A stretch of 64,000 nucleotides of DNA from Kiritimatiellia bacterium (GTDB lineage Bacteria > Verrucomicrobiota > Kiritimatiellia > RFP12 > JAAYLN01). Positions 15,701 through 24,690 of the stretch are shown here, in pieces. The notes beneath the pieces are model-generated. The model was not told the origin of the DNA. It worked only from the letters and a program-made list of their open reading frames with translations, and did not search any database. The stretch spans positions 18,674 to 82,673 of the forward strand of contig JAGCUY010000198.1 in assembly GCA_017962605.1 (NCBI GenBank), given 5' to 3'. The first letter of the stretch is position 1; each line of letters opens with the position of its first letter. A program made the position numbers and the translations under genes.

Positions 15701-17714
15701 CGCCTCGATGATCAAGGAGAAGGAGACGGTGCGCATCGTCATGCCGCCGATTGAGGTGGGCGAGGATGGCGTGGCGAAGGTGGACGTCGCCATTCCGGAC
15801 CACCTTGGTGCGCTGCGCTTCATGGCCATCGCCGCTGGGCGCGAGGCTGTCGGCTCCTGCGAAGACAGCCTTGTCGTGCGCGACAAGGTGTCCGTGCTGC
15901 CGACTGCGCCGCGCTTCGCGGCGGCCGGCGACCGCTTCACGCTCACGGCGCAGGTGTTTAACCACGACGCCGACGAAGGCGACTGGACCCTTGCCGTGGC
16001 TCTGCCGGAAGGCCTGAAAGCCGCTGATGGCGCGGGCGCCGTGACGCGCACTGGCCATCTGGCCAAGGGGCAGAGCAAGGTCGTGACCGTCGAATTGGCG
16101 ATTGCTGAGAACGCCAATGGCGCCATGGACATCCCGCTCACCCTTACGCTGGGCGACGAGAAGGTGTCCTCGACCGCAATTGTCAACGTGCGGCCGCCTC
16201 GCCCGGCAGTCACGCGCATCGAGTACATCGCCGTCACAAACGGCGCGACGACCATCAATCCCGATGCCGCGGACTGGATCGGCAAGGCGAAATCGACAAT
16301 CACGCTGCACGCCTCGCCGGCATTCGCCATCTCCGACTCGCTCTCATGGCTCGCCAACTATCCATACGGTTGCCTGGAGCAGACGGTTTCAGGAGCCTTC
16401 CCGTTCGTCGTGGCTGCCGACCTGGAGAAGATCGGCGCAATCGACGAGGGTGGGCGCGCCGCCGCCGAGGTCAATGTCAAAGTGGCATACGCCGAAATCC
16501 TCGGGATGCGCTTCCGCGACGGAGGCTTCGGGATGTGGCCATGGTGGAAGGACGCCTGGTCCGATGGCTCCCTCTACGCCAACCACTTCATCTTCGAGGC
16601 GCGCAAGGCTGGCATGATTTCACCGCCGAAGGAACTCATCGACATCCAGCGCAGGTGGCTCCGCAACATCGCCGCCGACGCCTCGCCGGGCAACCGCTGG
16701 CGCGCCGCATACGCCGCCTACATCCTCTCGCTGGCGGACGACCTCTTCTTCGCGACGACCGCCCGCAACATCCTGGGAGAGAACTCTGACGACTATCCGG
16801 CCTTCCTGGCGGCTGCTGCGCTCATCCGCGGCGGCTTCGCCTCCGAGGGAGTGGCCGCCTTCGACCGCGCCATTGCGGCGCGCGTCTGGGAAAACTGCGC
16901 CGAATGGGAGAGGGCGAAGGCCGCCGGCATGGCTCTCTTCATCGCCTGCAGGACAGGCCACGGCGACGTTACGGCGCTAACCCCGGCCGCTCTGCGCCTG
17001 AACGCAATGCTTCGCTCCGATGGATCGGCGTGGGGCACGACCCGCGACAACGCCTGGGCGACGCTTGGCCTCGCGCCATTCGCCGCCCGCGTCGGCGCTG
17101 GGTTCGGCACAGGAACTTTTTCGGCCGGCAGTGGCAACCTCGAATCGTTCGACGCCTCTGAAAAGCCAGTTAAGGTCAAGCGCGACCCGGCCGCCCCTGT
17201 CGAGATCAAGTCGGAGGGCGTAATCTTCGCCAGTGTCTCCACCGTTGGCGTTCCGGCCGCCCCGCCTGCGGACTCCGGCCCCGTCGCCATCACAAGGCGA
17301 TATGTCGATCCCAAGGGCAATGCAGTTAAGTCCGTCAAGCGGGGTGACCTTGTCACAGCCGTCATTGAGATACGTTCGCCGAGGACAATTGAGAATGCCG
17401 TCATCGCCGACCTAATCCCAGGTGGCTTCGAGGTGGAGGACGCCTCCTTCTCGACCCGCTCGACATTGGGCGGCTACACGCTTCCGGCGGGAACGCCGTC
17501 TCCGGGCGGGTTCCGTGAAATCCGCAACGACCGCTGGCTCTGGTATGGCGACATCTCCACGCCAGGCGCCGATGGACGCCCGCAGACGCTCACCTACCAT
17601 CTGCGCGCTGCCGTTCCCGGCTCATACGCGATTCCTGCCGGCACCGTCGAGGCGATGTATGACCCGGACCTCTTTGGCCGCTGCGGCGCAACTGGACGCA
17701 TCGAGGTGAAGTAA
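12777..17714 (+). CDS. Alpha-2-macroglobulin family protein
   Basis: A 1645-aa protein with an N-terminal membrane anchor (about residues 10-30) and then the long series of beta-sandwich MG domains typical of bacterial A2M. The thioester motif is intact: PYGCLEQT, with Cys about residue 1199, followed by the alpha-alpha toroid (FGMWPWWKD). A bait-region-like stretch rich in charged and small residues lies before it, and a C-terminal receptor-like domain follows. Bacterial A2M is thought to trap foreign proteases at the envelope. The usual pbpC partner is not adjacent; instead era follows after 5 bp, and the two may be cotranscribed. Confidence 0.92.
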   Translation: MNTNKSPFNIPAIVSTIIAIALAAANMHLLGALREARRAAVREAPKEDAAASQVKEEARIASAATAAATDAAIEAEKKAPLRALAADWDEDSSCVQVSFSEGYWFGAPVNGEPYSFVPPVKNANWGNSWFGGHDTIKIRADFEPETLYTITLAPGWRTGEKTLDKPVRLSFKSGRASPSFTLAASGKYYPASREHLRLPYTAGGVTNLHVTVGRVYDNDVPLFGMVRSTQSGNTRKIAEVDIPISGVDMARATKKNGFIDLGAMLKDPTPGIYFINIETSPETERNGSWDWEADEYVSESHEVMFALTDLAIQFAAPAAGGAGRAAAFVTAFGTGLPVAGAEVTVMTRKHQVAGKAVTDESGLAYIDLAFDEGDSPSIVTAAAAGDFAAIDLGDNANLTHEGNGVALSAAKNVNALVFSERELCRPGEKFESAVFARTSLADGATAIAGAPADLKLIDPSGETAGSQRVTTDAFGFARAEWLVPKSASLGVWRVVCEIGGESVGTLKMRVATYRPDRVKAEIRLDTHEMVGLASPLKISGSAKYYFGEPLTDGSCGLMAAAEPAEQPRRWKGWHVGTDGLKDRKIWSDDVNVAPDGSFSAFYPGPTANDVNEAFAPVEVQILATAQEPSGSGIAVGDTLLYHPTPDYIGVREANDECSAFDFAVFPALATDKVTNAAPLDIGVTLTRHYWERHLEKGGDGRLLMRWEERHEKVDSLARTLTVPAGEAASWTGRLDYAEASMQEGHYTMEAVCGDFRKTVFDFWYWAGEAGSRSSSPSAITIEAGAPSYAPGDKAVLVFRSPFDGTACIVAGATGVESASSVAVTQGVNKVEIEIPATVLVSRYHASVTLVADEARESPRLSGMAAITIDNSRTRRLDAAIELPESARPNATIPVTVKLRDGAGNPAAGMVRLAALDEGVAALTDFHVADAYAYFFKRKFDAPFSNYDCFGSIFPDLRILPDGTFGGDGISAANKFASMIKEKETVRIVMPPIEVGEDGVAKVDVAIPDHLGALRFMAIAAGREAVGSCEDSLVVRDKVSVLPTAPRFAAAGDRFTLTAQVFNHDADEGDWTLAVALPEGLKAADGAGAVTRTGHLAKGQSKVVTVELAIAENANGAMDIPLTLTLGDEKVSSTAIVNVRPPRPAVTRIEYIAVTNGATTINPDAADWIGKAKSTITLHASPAFAISDSLSWLANYPYGCLEQTVSGAFPFVVAADLEKIGAIDEGGRAAAEVNVKVAYAEILGMRFRDGGFGMWPWWKDAWSDGSLYANHFIFEARKAGMISPPKELIDIQRRWLRNIAADASPGNRWRAAYAAYILSLADDLFFATTARNILGENSDDYPAFLAAAALIRGGFASEGVAAFDRAIAARVWENCAEWERAKAAGMALFIACRTGHGDVTALTPAALRLNAMLRSDGSAWGTTRDNAWATLGLAPFAARVGAGFGTGTFSAGSGNLESFDASEKPVKVKRDPAAPVEIKSEGVIFASVSTVGVPAAPPADSGPVAITRRYVDPKGNAVKSVKRGDLVTAVIEIRSPRTIENAVIADLIPGGFEVEDASFSTRSTLGGYTLPAGTPSPGGFREIRNDRWLWYGDISTPGADGRPQTLTYHLRAAVPGSYAIPAGTVEAMYDPDLFGRCGATGRIEVK

Positions 17715-17719
17715 AAACA

Positions 17720-18649
17720 ATGGGCGAAGAAAAGACATTGGCGCATGTGGCGACGGTCGGCATCGTCGGCCGCACAAACGCGGGGAAGTCCACGCTCCTG
17801 AACAAGATTGTCGGCGAGAAGGTCTCGATCGTCTCGCCGGTGGTCCAGACGACGCGCAACTCCATCCGCGCCATCCTCGACGAGCGGCGCGGTCAACTGG
17901 TGTTCGTGGACACGCCCGGGCTGCACAAGGCCGAGTCTAAACTTGGCAACCTTATCAACAAGATGGCGAGGCACGCCGCGGCGAACGTAGAGATCCTGCT
18001 TGTCGTCTTCGACGCCTCAGACGAACCGAGGCTTGAGGATGACGGCTGGATGCGCCGCATCCTTGGCGCGGAGGAAGACGAGCGCCCGGTTTTCTTCTTC
18101 CTCAACAAGTGCGACAGGGAAGGGGCGAAGCCGGAGGCATTTGAGGAATACTGGGCGGGGCTGAAGCGTGAACTTGGCTCGAACCGCAAGGCCCGCATCT
18201 TCAAAGGGTCGGCGGAGACTGGCGACGGCGTGGAGAAACTCGTCTCGTCGCTCTTCGACACCGCGCCCGTCGGGGAGCGTCTCTACCCGCCGGACATCCT
18301 CAGCGACTATCCGAGGCAGCTGGCCATAGCGGACATCATCCGCGAGAAGGCATTCCTGTCGCTGAGGGATGAAGTCCCGCACAGCGTCGGCGTTCGCATC
18401 GACCGCTTTTCCGGCGATGGGCCGAAGTGGGCGGTCGAGGCGACGCTGCTTGTGGCGCGGCCATCGCAGAAGCCAATAGTCATCGGCCCCGCCGGCAAGA
18501 CGGTGAAGCGCATCCGCCAGGAGGCTCAGCGCGACATCGAGGAGCAGTATGGCGTGAAGGTGGCGCTGGACATCTGGGTGAAGGTTGACAAGGACTGGAC
18601 GACGAATCCGCTAGTTCTCCGTCAGATGGGATATCTTGGGGATTACTAG
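17720..18649 (+). CDS. era: GTPase Era
   Basis: A 309-aa protein with the full set of Era GTPase motifs: G1 GRTNAGKST near residue 15, G3 DTPG near 64, G4 NKCD near 129, and G5-like GSAETGDG. The C-terminal KH domain contains VIGPAGKTVKRI, the GxxG-type RNA-binding loop. Era binds the 3' end of 16S rRNA and is needed for 30S assembly. The length is normal for the family. It starts 5 bp after the alpha-2-macroglobulin gene. Confidence 0.96.
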   Translation: MGEEKTLAHVATVGIVGRTNAGKSTLLNKIVGEKVSIVSPVVQTTRNSIRAILDERRGQLVFVDTPGLHKAESKLGNLINKMARHAAANVEILLVVFDASDEPRLEDDGWMRRILGAEEDERPVFFFLNKCDREGAKPEAFEEYWAGLKRELGSNRKARIFKGSAETGDGVEKLVSSLFDTAPVGERLYPPDILSDYPRQLAIADIIREKAFLSLRDEVPHSVGVRIDRFSGDGPKWAVEATLLVARPSQKPIVIGPAGKTVKRIRQEAQRDIEEQYGVKVALDIWVKVDKDWTTNPLVLRQMGYLGDY

Positions 18650-18662
18650 CCTATCCCCGCCG

Positions 18663-20264
18663 CTACTGAATGTAGAAGACGGTTACGGGCGATGGCTCTT
18701 CAGCGCGTATGGTTATTGTCAGGTTATTGCCCCAGGAGTTGCCAATCACTGTGCCGGTGGGGGGATAATATACTCCAGCTCTCCAGTCCATGTCGTATGG
18801 CGAGACGCTTTTTTTAATCGTAGTGGACTTGGTGTCGGATGAGTCCTGGCCGTATGAGGCCGTTAGGGTGACGGATCGGCTTTTGCGACTAGACATTGGA
18901 ATCCTGACGGAGTAAACGCCGGTAGCGGAGGTCGTGACGTTTGTTCGAAAAGAACTCATCCCAGACGTGGATGTGGCCGAGACCCTTGCGCCTTCAATTG
19001 GGTTGCCATTCTGGTCGGTGACGCGACCGGTCACGAGCTGCCCGGTTCCCGTTGGAAATACGTTGTATGTGATTGAGTCAAGAAAGTTGAAGTTGTAGCT
19101 GCCAGCAGGAATGTATGGCAGGGCATACCAAAGGTCATACTGACCGCCCCAGCCCATGTTGACGTGACACCAGAGAGTATTGTCCTCATACCCGTAGCCA
19201 TCGGCAAGGATGGCGTGGCCTGGGTCTCCGATTCCAAGCAGGACAGGATAGCCGGCATCGAGATTTGTGAGAATCGCGTTCTCAAGATCATTTGTCACCA
19301 ACGGCCAGTTCATTATATGGCTTTCAGCGTTGGCATAGCCAAAGACATTAACAAAGGGGTCATGTGAAAAAGGCGCGAATGCTCCTGAACCGCCGCTGCC
19401 GTATTGCATGCGCACCGACACCCCTGCATCATAGCAGAGACGTCCGATCATTTCGCGTTCGGCATCCGATGTTGAAGCGTCTGGGACATATGGCATCAGG
19501 TTCCAGTCATAAGTCCCGCCAATCATGGTCAGTGAGACGGGGTTGTTCGTGCTGGAAATGTAGCATGTGAATGTCTGCGGCGTTACGGATGCGGTTGGGA
19601 ACTTGTGGAAGCGCATCAACTGCGCCATTGCCGTCGCGACACACCCGCAATACCAGTGGTTTGTCGTATGATAGTTATAGGTGTATTTGCCGCCGGCGGA
19701 CATCTGATCCCATTTTGATTCGACCAGCGGGGCCACTCGGACATCAGAAATGGACGAGAGTTTTGACGATGCGGTGGAGCGTTGAACCTTGCCTGCGGCG
19801 CGGGCGGCGGGCGAGGCCTGGTGTTCGCGCATGGAGAGGCGGCGTCGCGAATGGTGCTTGCGCCGATGGGACTTGCCTCCCCTGTCGCCTTTCCCCGCTG
19901 CCGCGTCAACGGCGGCCGCGCCGTCGGCGGCGAGCATTGCCCAGAACGGTCCGCCGTCGTCCTCCTCGGGGAGTTCGCCCGAAGGCGAGAAGGCCATTAC
20001 GGGCGGGCGCGAATCGTCGGCGGCGACCGCGACGAAGCCTCCGCCCTCTAATTCGACCAGGTGGAAGAGGTTGGTGCCATCTTCGGAAAAGGTGCGCATC
20101 CGGCCCGTAGGTGCGCCGGCAGGCTTGCCGAGATGGTGGCGGGCGCCGCCGCGCCAGTTCTCCGCGGCGCGGAAGGCTCCGTCGGGCGTAATAGGCACCG
20201 CCAACGCCACGCAGCAAACGAGCGGCGCCAGCAGGGAAACCAAAGCTTTCAATCTAAAAATCAT
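18663..20264 (-). CDS. Secreted C10-family (streptopain-like) cysteine peptidase
   Basis: I chose ATG 20264 because it places a signal peptide (MIFRLKALVSLLAPLVCCV) at the N terminus; the open frame extends 23 codons further. The mature part has a propeptide-like region with DDSRPPVMAFSPSGELP, then the catalytic Cys in CGCVATAMAQL (about residue 205) and the catalytic His in GHAILADGYG (about residue 348), followed by NMGWGGQYDLWY, all as in SpeB/streptopain peptidases. The C-terminal about 120 residues contain a carboxypeptidase-regulatory-like repeat (VTGRVTDQNGNPIEGARV), probably for adhesion or stability. It is convergent with era and divergent from the antiporter gene. The likely role is extracellular protein digestion. 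Confidence 0.9.
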   Translation of the reverse strand: MIFRLKALVSLLAPLVCCVALAVPITPDGAFRAAENWRGGARHHLGKPAGAPTGRMRTFSEDGTNLFHLVELEGGGFVAVAADDSRPPVMAFSPSGELPEEDDGGPFWAMLAADGAAAVDAAAGKGDRGGKSHRRKHHSRRRLSMREHQASPAARAAGKVQRSTASSKLSSISDVRVAPLVESKWDQMSAGGKYTYNYHTTNHWYCGCVATAMAQLMRFHKFPTASVTPQTFTCYISSTNNPVSLTMIGGTYDWNLMPYVPDASTSDAEREMIGRLCYDAGVSVRMQYGSGGSGAFAPFSHDPFVNVFGYANAESHIMNWPLVTNDLENAILTNLDAGYPVLLGIGDPGHAILADGYGYEDNTLWCHVNMGWGGQYDLWYALPYIPAGSYNFNFLDSITYNVFPTGTGQLVTGRVTDQNGNPIEGARVSATSTSGMSSFRTNVTTSATGVYSVRIPMSSRKSRSVTLTASYGQDSSDTKSTTIKKSVSPYDMDWRAGVYYPPTGTVIGNSWGNNLTITIRAEEPSPVTVFYIQ

Positions 20265-20393
20265 TTTAGATATTCTACCAAAAGTTGACTTTTCATGCGG
20301 ACTTTGATAGAGTTCTATAGTTCTATTGTTCATTCGCGGGCCGACTTGGCGGTTCGGGAAAACAAGTTAAACATCAATTAGGAAAAGTCCACC

Positions 20394-22175
20394 ATGGCAA
20401 GTTCAAAGTTGTTCGCGGCCTTCGCCGCAGCGGCTGCGCTGGCGGTCGCCGGCCCCGCATTCGCACAGGATCAGTCAACAGGCGATCCACAAGCCGACGG
20501 CGCGGCCGTCCAGGCTGAGCAGGTTGCGGAGGAGGCTGCTCCCGCAGACCTCACCGACCATGACGCGGCAAAGGACTACATCGACAACTACGCCGACAAC
20601 GTCCAGGCTGACGCCGACTTCAAGGCCAACATCGCCAAGGCGTTGGAAACCGTCCGCAAGGACATCCCCGCATACGGAACCTTCTGGGCCATCTTCCCGC
20701 CCCTGCTTGCCATCCTCCTCGCCCTTATCACCAAGGAGGTCTATTCCTCCCTGTTCATCGGCATCGTCTCCGGTGGCCTGATCTACTCCAAGTTCTCCTT
20801 TGAGGGAACGTTTGTCCATGTCGTGACCGACGGCTTCGTAGCCTCGATAGCCGACAGCTACAACGTGGGCATCCTTTTCTTCCTCTTCCTTCTCGGCGCA
20901 CTTGTCGCTATGATGAACAAGACCGGCGCCTCGGCCGCATTCGGCCGCTGGGCCGCCACGAACATCAAGAGCCGCATTGGCGCCCAGATTGCGACAATCG
21001 TCCTCGGCATGCTCATCTTCGTCGACGACTACTTCAACTGCCTGACCGTCGGTTCGGTGATGAAGCCCGTCACGAGCGCGAAGAAGGTCTCCAGCGCCAA
21101 GCTGGCCTACCTCATCGACGCCACGGCGGCCCCGATCTGCATCATCGCCCCGATTTCCTCCTGGGCGGCGGCAGTCGCCGCATTCGCCGCCGGCGCCGGC
21201 GCCGAGAGCGGATTCAAGCTGTTCCTCAACGCCATCCCCTACAATTTCTACGCCATCCTCACCATCGTGATGATGTTCTTCCTCGCCATCACCAAATTCG
21301 ACTTCGGCCCGATGAAGAAGCATGAGGCGGCCGCCCTTGACGGCAACGACCTCGCCGCCCTCGAAGATGCCGCCGGAACTCTCCGTCAGAACGACCGCGG
21401 CCGCGTCTATGACCTGATCATTCCCGTCATCGTCCTCGTCGCCGCGTGCGTCGTCGGCATGATCTACTCCGGCGGCTACTTCGGCGAAGACAAGCCCGAC
21501 TTCATCCAGGCATTCTCTGATTCCGACGCCTCCGTCGGCCTCGTCTATGGCTCGATCTTCGCGATGATCTTCGCCGTGATCTTCTACCTCTGCCGCCGCG
21601 TCATCTCCTTCAAGGACTGCATGGACGCCTTCCCGGAAGGCTTCAAGGCGATGGTCCCCGCCATCATGATCCTCTGCTGCGCCTGGACGCTCAAGGCCAT
21701 GACCGACTCCCTCGGCGCAAAGGTCTTCATCTCCGGCCTCATCAACAACTCGGCCGCTGGCCTGAAGCTCTTCCTCCCGGCGATCATCTTCCTCGTCGCG
21801 TGCTTCCTGGCCTTCGCCTCCGGCACCTCGTGGGGCACCTTCGGCATCCTCATACCGATCGTCCTGGCCGCCATCCCCGGCGACCCGCTGATGATTGTCG
21901 CGGTCTCCGCCTGCATGGCCGGCGCCGTCTGCGGCGACCACTGCTCGCCCATCTCCGATACGACCATCATGGCCTCGGCCGGCGCCCAGTGCAACCATGT
22001 CGAACACGTGAACACGCAGCTGCCCTACGCGATTACGGTGGCGATCGTCTCGTTCGTGTCCTACATCGTCGCGGCCTTCGTGGTGAAATGGCAGATTGCC
22101 CTGCCGATCGCCATCATCCTGATGCTCGCGACCCTCGCCGTCCTTCGCGCCCTCCTCGGCTGCAAGGACAAATAG
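20394..22175 (+). CDS. NhaC-family Na+/H+ antiporter with an N-terminal signal-like extension
   Basis: A 593-aa multi-spanning protein. The membrane part starts near residue 95 (FWAIFPPLLAILLALITKEV) and contains FVDDYFNCLTVGSVMKP, ATAAPICIIAPISSW and CGDHCSPISDTT, conserved features of NhaC/YuiF-type antiporters. Before this there is a cleavable-looking signal peptide (ending AGPAFAQ) and a 60-residue acidic region, which is unusual for NhaC proteins. The predicted exchange is Na+ out for H+ in at the inner membrane. A strong terminator follows. Confidence 0.88.
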   Translation: MASSKLFAAFAAAAALAVAGPAFAQDQSTGDPQADGAAVQAEQVAEEAAPADLTDHDAAKDYIDNYADNVQADADFKANIAKALETVRKDIPAYGTFWAIFPPLLAILLALITKEVYSSLFIGIVSGGLIYSKFSFEGTFVHVVTDGFVASIADSYNVGILFFLFLLGALVAMMNKTGASAAFGRWAATNIKSRIGAQIATIVLGMLIFVDDYFNCLTVGSVMKPVTSAKKVSSAKLAYLIDATAAPICIIAPISSWAAAVAAFAAGAGAESGFKLFLNAIPYNFYAILTIVMMFFLAITKFDFGPMKKHEAAALDGNDLAALEDAAGTLRQNDRGRVYDLIIPVIVLVAACVVGMIYSGGYFGEDKPDFIQAFSDSDASVGLVYGSIFAMIFAVIFYLCRRVISFKDCMDAFPEGFKAMVPAIMILCCAWTLKAMTDSLGAKVFISGLINNSAAGLKLFLPAIIFLVACFLAFASGTSWGTFGILIPIVLAAIPGDPLMIVAVSACMAGAVCGDHCSPISDTTIMASAGAQCNHVEHVNTQLPYAITVAIVSFVSYIVAAFVVKWQIALPIAIILMLATLAVLRALLGCKDK

Positions 22176-22201
22176 CAACCCGTCAAATTGACGGAGCAAT
22201 A

Positions 22202-22240
22202 ACTGGCGGTCTTCCCTTCCGGAAGGCCGCCAAGTTTTTT
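22202..22240 (+). terminator. Rho-independent terminator after the antiporter gene
   Basis: Stem GGCGGTCTTCC/GGAAGGCCGCC with a CTTCC loop and a downstream T-run (GTTTTTTG). Confidence 0.85.
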
Positions 22241-22343
22241 GCCCTTCTCCAATGAGCGTCTTTTGCCCCACATAGGCGCGTTGGGCAGTTGATATTATGA
22301 GGCTGAATTGGCATAATGATGAACTTGGAAGGTGGAATAGGCA

Positions 22344-23207
22344 ATGAAGTTCAAGTGCAGGATGTGCGGGAACTGCTGCCGCATCAGGAACGGCATCGTG
22401 CGGGTCTCCAATGAGGAAATCGCGCGGATCGCCGCCTATTTGGGCAGAGGCGAGGCGGACTTCATCGAGCGTGAAACGGAACTGGCGCCTGACCGCAGGG
22501 GCCTCATGCTCAAAAGCAGCCCCGACGGCGCGTGCGCCTGGCTCACCCCCGACAACCTCTGCCGCATCAACCCAGTAAAGCCCGACAAATGCCGCACCTT
22601 CCCGCTTGAATGGACGAACCAGGGCTCTTTGGAAATATGCCCGGCGCTGCGGGCGCAGGAAGCGACGACTGGCGAAGGGCGCGGCCTCCGCAGGCTGGCG
22701 GAAGAGGACTATAGCCCGGATGCCGTGACGGTGGCTAAGGCGCTGGTCGGCGCGTGGCTCTGCCGCAGGCTTGAGGACGGGACAATCCTGCGGCGGCGCA
22801 TTACCGAGACAGAGGCCTATTGCGGCGAGGAGGACACCGCCTGTCACGCCCACAAGGGGCGGACGGCGCGGACGGACGTCATGTTCGCGGCCGGCGGCCG
22901 GGCCTACATCTACCTCTGCTACGGAATGCACGAAATGCTGAATGTCGTCACTGGCCATGAGGGGCATCCGGAGGCGGTGCTCGTTCGCGGTGTCGAAGGT
23001 GCGGAAGGGCCAGGCAAACTGACGAAGCTTTTCAAAATCGACCGCTCACTGAATCGCGAGGACCTTGTCACGTCGGACCGCCTCTGGCTGGAAAGCGATG
23101 GCTCGCGCGCGGGCTTCACCGCATCCCCGCGCATCGGCATAGCATACGCCTCGCCTCGTGACCAAAAGCGCAAATGGCGCTTCACCCTCAAACCTCCCCG
23201 CCGCTGA
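22344..23207 (+). CDS. CxxCxxCC-cluster protein fused to 3-methyladenine DNA glycosylase
   Basis: A 287-aa fusion. Residues 1-110 carry a YkgJ-type cysteine cluster (CRMCGNCCR at 5-13, later CRINPVKPDKCRTFP and a CPAL motif) that binds a metal or Fe-S cluster. Residues from about 118 match AAG/MPG-type DNA-3-methyladenine glycosylase: ITETEAY with the catalytic Glu, CHAHKGRTART with MF, YIYLCYGMHEMLNV and AVLVRGVEG. The glycosylase removes alkylated purines in base-excision repair. The two domains are in one continuous frame with no internal start needed. Confidence 0.88.
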   Translation: MKFKCRMCGNCCRIRNGIVRVSNEEIARIAAYLGRGEADFIERETELAPDRRGLMLKSSPDGACAWLTPDNLCRINPVKPDKCRTFPLEWTNQGSLEICPALRAQEATTGEGRGLRRLAEEDYSPDAVTVAKALVGAWLCRRLEDGTILRRRITETEAYCGEEDTACHAHKGRTARTDVMFAAGGRAYIYLCYGMHEMLNVVTGHEGHPEAVLVRGVEGAEGPGKLTKLFKIDRSLNREDLVTSDRLWLESDGSRAGFTASPRIGIAYASPRDQKRKWRFTLKPPRR

Positions 23208-23219
23208 TTACAACCACTG

Positions 23220-23680
23220 CTCACACAGAGCCACAGAGACACAGAGTTTTCAACGATTGGCGCTACCGCGCCGAGACCGGAAAACTGCCGGGGATGCGCA
23301 CGCGCATTCTGCGCCGTGTCTGCCGCCGCATCAAAGCAAGCTTCATGCGTCATCACCCTCGTCGCATGGCTTATCGCCATCTACCGGCAGATTGGAAAAG
23401 CTGCTCCGCAGCATGGGAAAGCCAGGAAAGTCGAAGGTCGAAAGTCGAAAGTTGAAGGTCGGGAGGGACGCGCTTTGTCGCGTCCGCAGTGGCCCGGACG
23501 AAGCCGGGCCCTCCCTAGCCCCAATTTCCACATTGATAATTGGCAACATTGGCATTGGCTGTTTCCACATTTTCACATTTTCACATTACCCAGGGCCGAT
23601 GGCTCGCGCAGCGAGGTGGCGTACCAGTTTCCCAACTTCGGCGCGGTAGCGCCCTCTGTGCCTCTGTGTCTCTGTGTGAG
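23220..23680. mobile_element. MITE-like element with long terminal inverted repeats
   Basis: The left outer arm (23220-23246) and the right outer arm (23654-23680) are 27-bp inverted copies, differing at 2 positions (CTCACACAGAG...). Just inside, GGCGCTACCGCGCCGA (23259-23274) is exactly the reverse complement of 23638-23653. The 360-bp interior has no convincing gene. It holds GTCGAAAG-type tandem repeats and two GC-rich hairpins around 23461-23516. The structure suggests a non-autonomous mobile or REP/BIME-like repeat. Confidence 0.65.
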
Positions 23681-23770
23681 AAAAATAAAACCGTTCAAGC
23701 TGATGACAGGGGGCTTGGAATTTGGTATGATGGTGGCCTGACAATGGACTTCATACGCTAGGAGACAAAC

Positions 23771-24298
23771 ATGCAGAACCAGATTATCGAAGCAATGAAA
23801 CTGCGGCGCAGCTGCCGCTCGTTCAAGCCGGATCCAGTTCCGCGCGAATTGGTCGAACAGGTCGCCGAGGCCGGCCTCTGGGCCGCCAGCGGCATGGGCA
23901 GGCAGGCCGCGAAGATTGTCGTCATCACCGACAAGGCCCTGCGCGACCGCATCGCCGACCAGAACCGCAGGATTGGCGGCTGGCCCGAAGGGTTCGACCC
24001 CTTCTACGGCGCGCCTGTAATCCTTGCCGTCCTCTTTGACAAGAAGGCCTTCACCGGCATCTACGATGGCTCGCTCGTCATGGGCAACCTCATGCTCGCC
24101 GCGCACTCGCTCGGCCTCGCCTCGATCTGGATTCACCGCGCCAAGGAGGAGTTCGAGAGCGAAGAGGGCAGGGCGCTGCTGAAGTCGCTGGGAGTCGAGG
24201 GCGAATGGGAAGGCGTCGGCCACTGCGCGCTTGGCTACGCCGCCGCGCCGCTGCCCGCCGGGGCCCCGCGCCTGCCCGGCCGCATCATCTGGGCATAA
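23771..24298 (+). CDS. Nitroreductase family protein
   Basis: A 175-aa FMN-dependent nitroreductase-like protein. The N terminus EAMKLRRSCRSFKPDPVP is the typical R-R-S-x-R-x-F FMN-contacting start, followed by AGLWAASGMGRQ, and DGSLVMGNLMLAAHSLGLASIWIHRAKEEF. The C-terminal GHCALGYAA block is also typical. The substrate cannot be told from sequence. A purine-rich AGGAGA precedes the start. Confidence 0.9.
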   Translation: MQNQIIEAMKLRRSCRSFKPDPVPRELVEQVAEAGLWAASGMGRQAAKIVVITDKALRDRIADQNRRIGGWPEGFDPFYGAPVILAVLFDKKAFTGIYDGSLVMGNLMLAAHSLGLASIWIHRAKEEFESEEGRALLKSLGVEGEWEGVGHCALGYAAAPLPAGAPRLPGRIIWA

Positions 24299-24690
24299 GG
24301 CTTGACCCTCTTTCGGAAAACATGCACGCCATGGATGAGGGCGGAGCATTTCTAATTATACTGCTCGCTACGCTCACGACGATGGTGGGCGATCTTTGCG
24401 CGAAGCGGCTGGAAGCGGTCTTCGCCCAGTGGGCCGGATTGTCGCTGCGCGACACCCACAGGGCGCAAAACCTTGCTTCCTTCCAGCCGCTCCGCGCTAT
24501 GCGCGTAATCCATGTCCAAGGCGAGGCTTCCGCAGGAGACAGATGGCTGCGAGGCGCGGGCGCCGCAGGCGATCCGGCCCGCGACGAGAGCCATCCCTGC
24601 GGATGCCTCGCCTAAAAAACCGTTCCAATCGTCGTGCCGTAAGGCACAGTAAAACTATCTTGCCCGCACAACATGGAGAAGATACTGTAA
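24299..24690. other. Gene-poor intergenic stretch
   Basis: Open frames exist on both strands (for example 24322-24615 on plus), but their products are low-complexity and lack family-like patterns, and the DNA is rich in short GC inverted repeats (GCGGATGCCTCGCC and similar). I see no gene here, only degraded or repeat-type sequence, with the leader of the GNAT gene at its right end. Confidence 0.5.

Noticed and set aside
20475..22967. 830-codon open frame on the minus strand
   Set aside because: It is antisense to the clearly coding NhaC and glycosylase-fusion genes and has a low-complexity His/Asp/Gly/Val-rich product typical of GC-rich antisense frames.
24322..24615. ORF after the nitroreductase gene
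   Set aside because: No ribosome-binding site, low-complexity product, and an equally long antisense frame; it looks like repeat-derived DNA.
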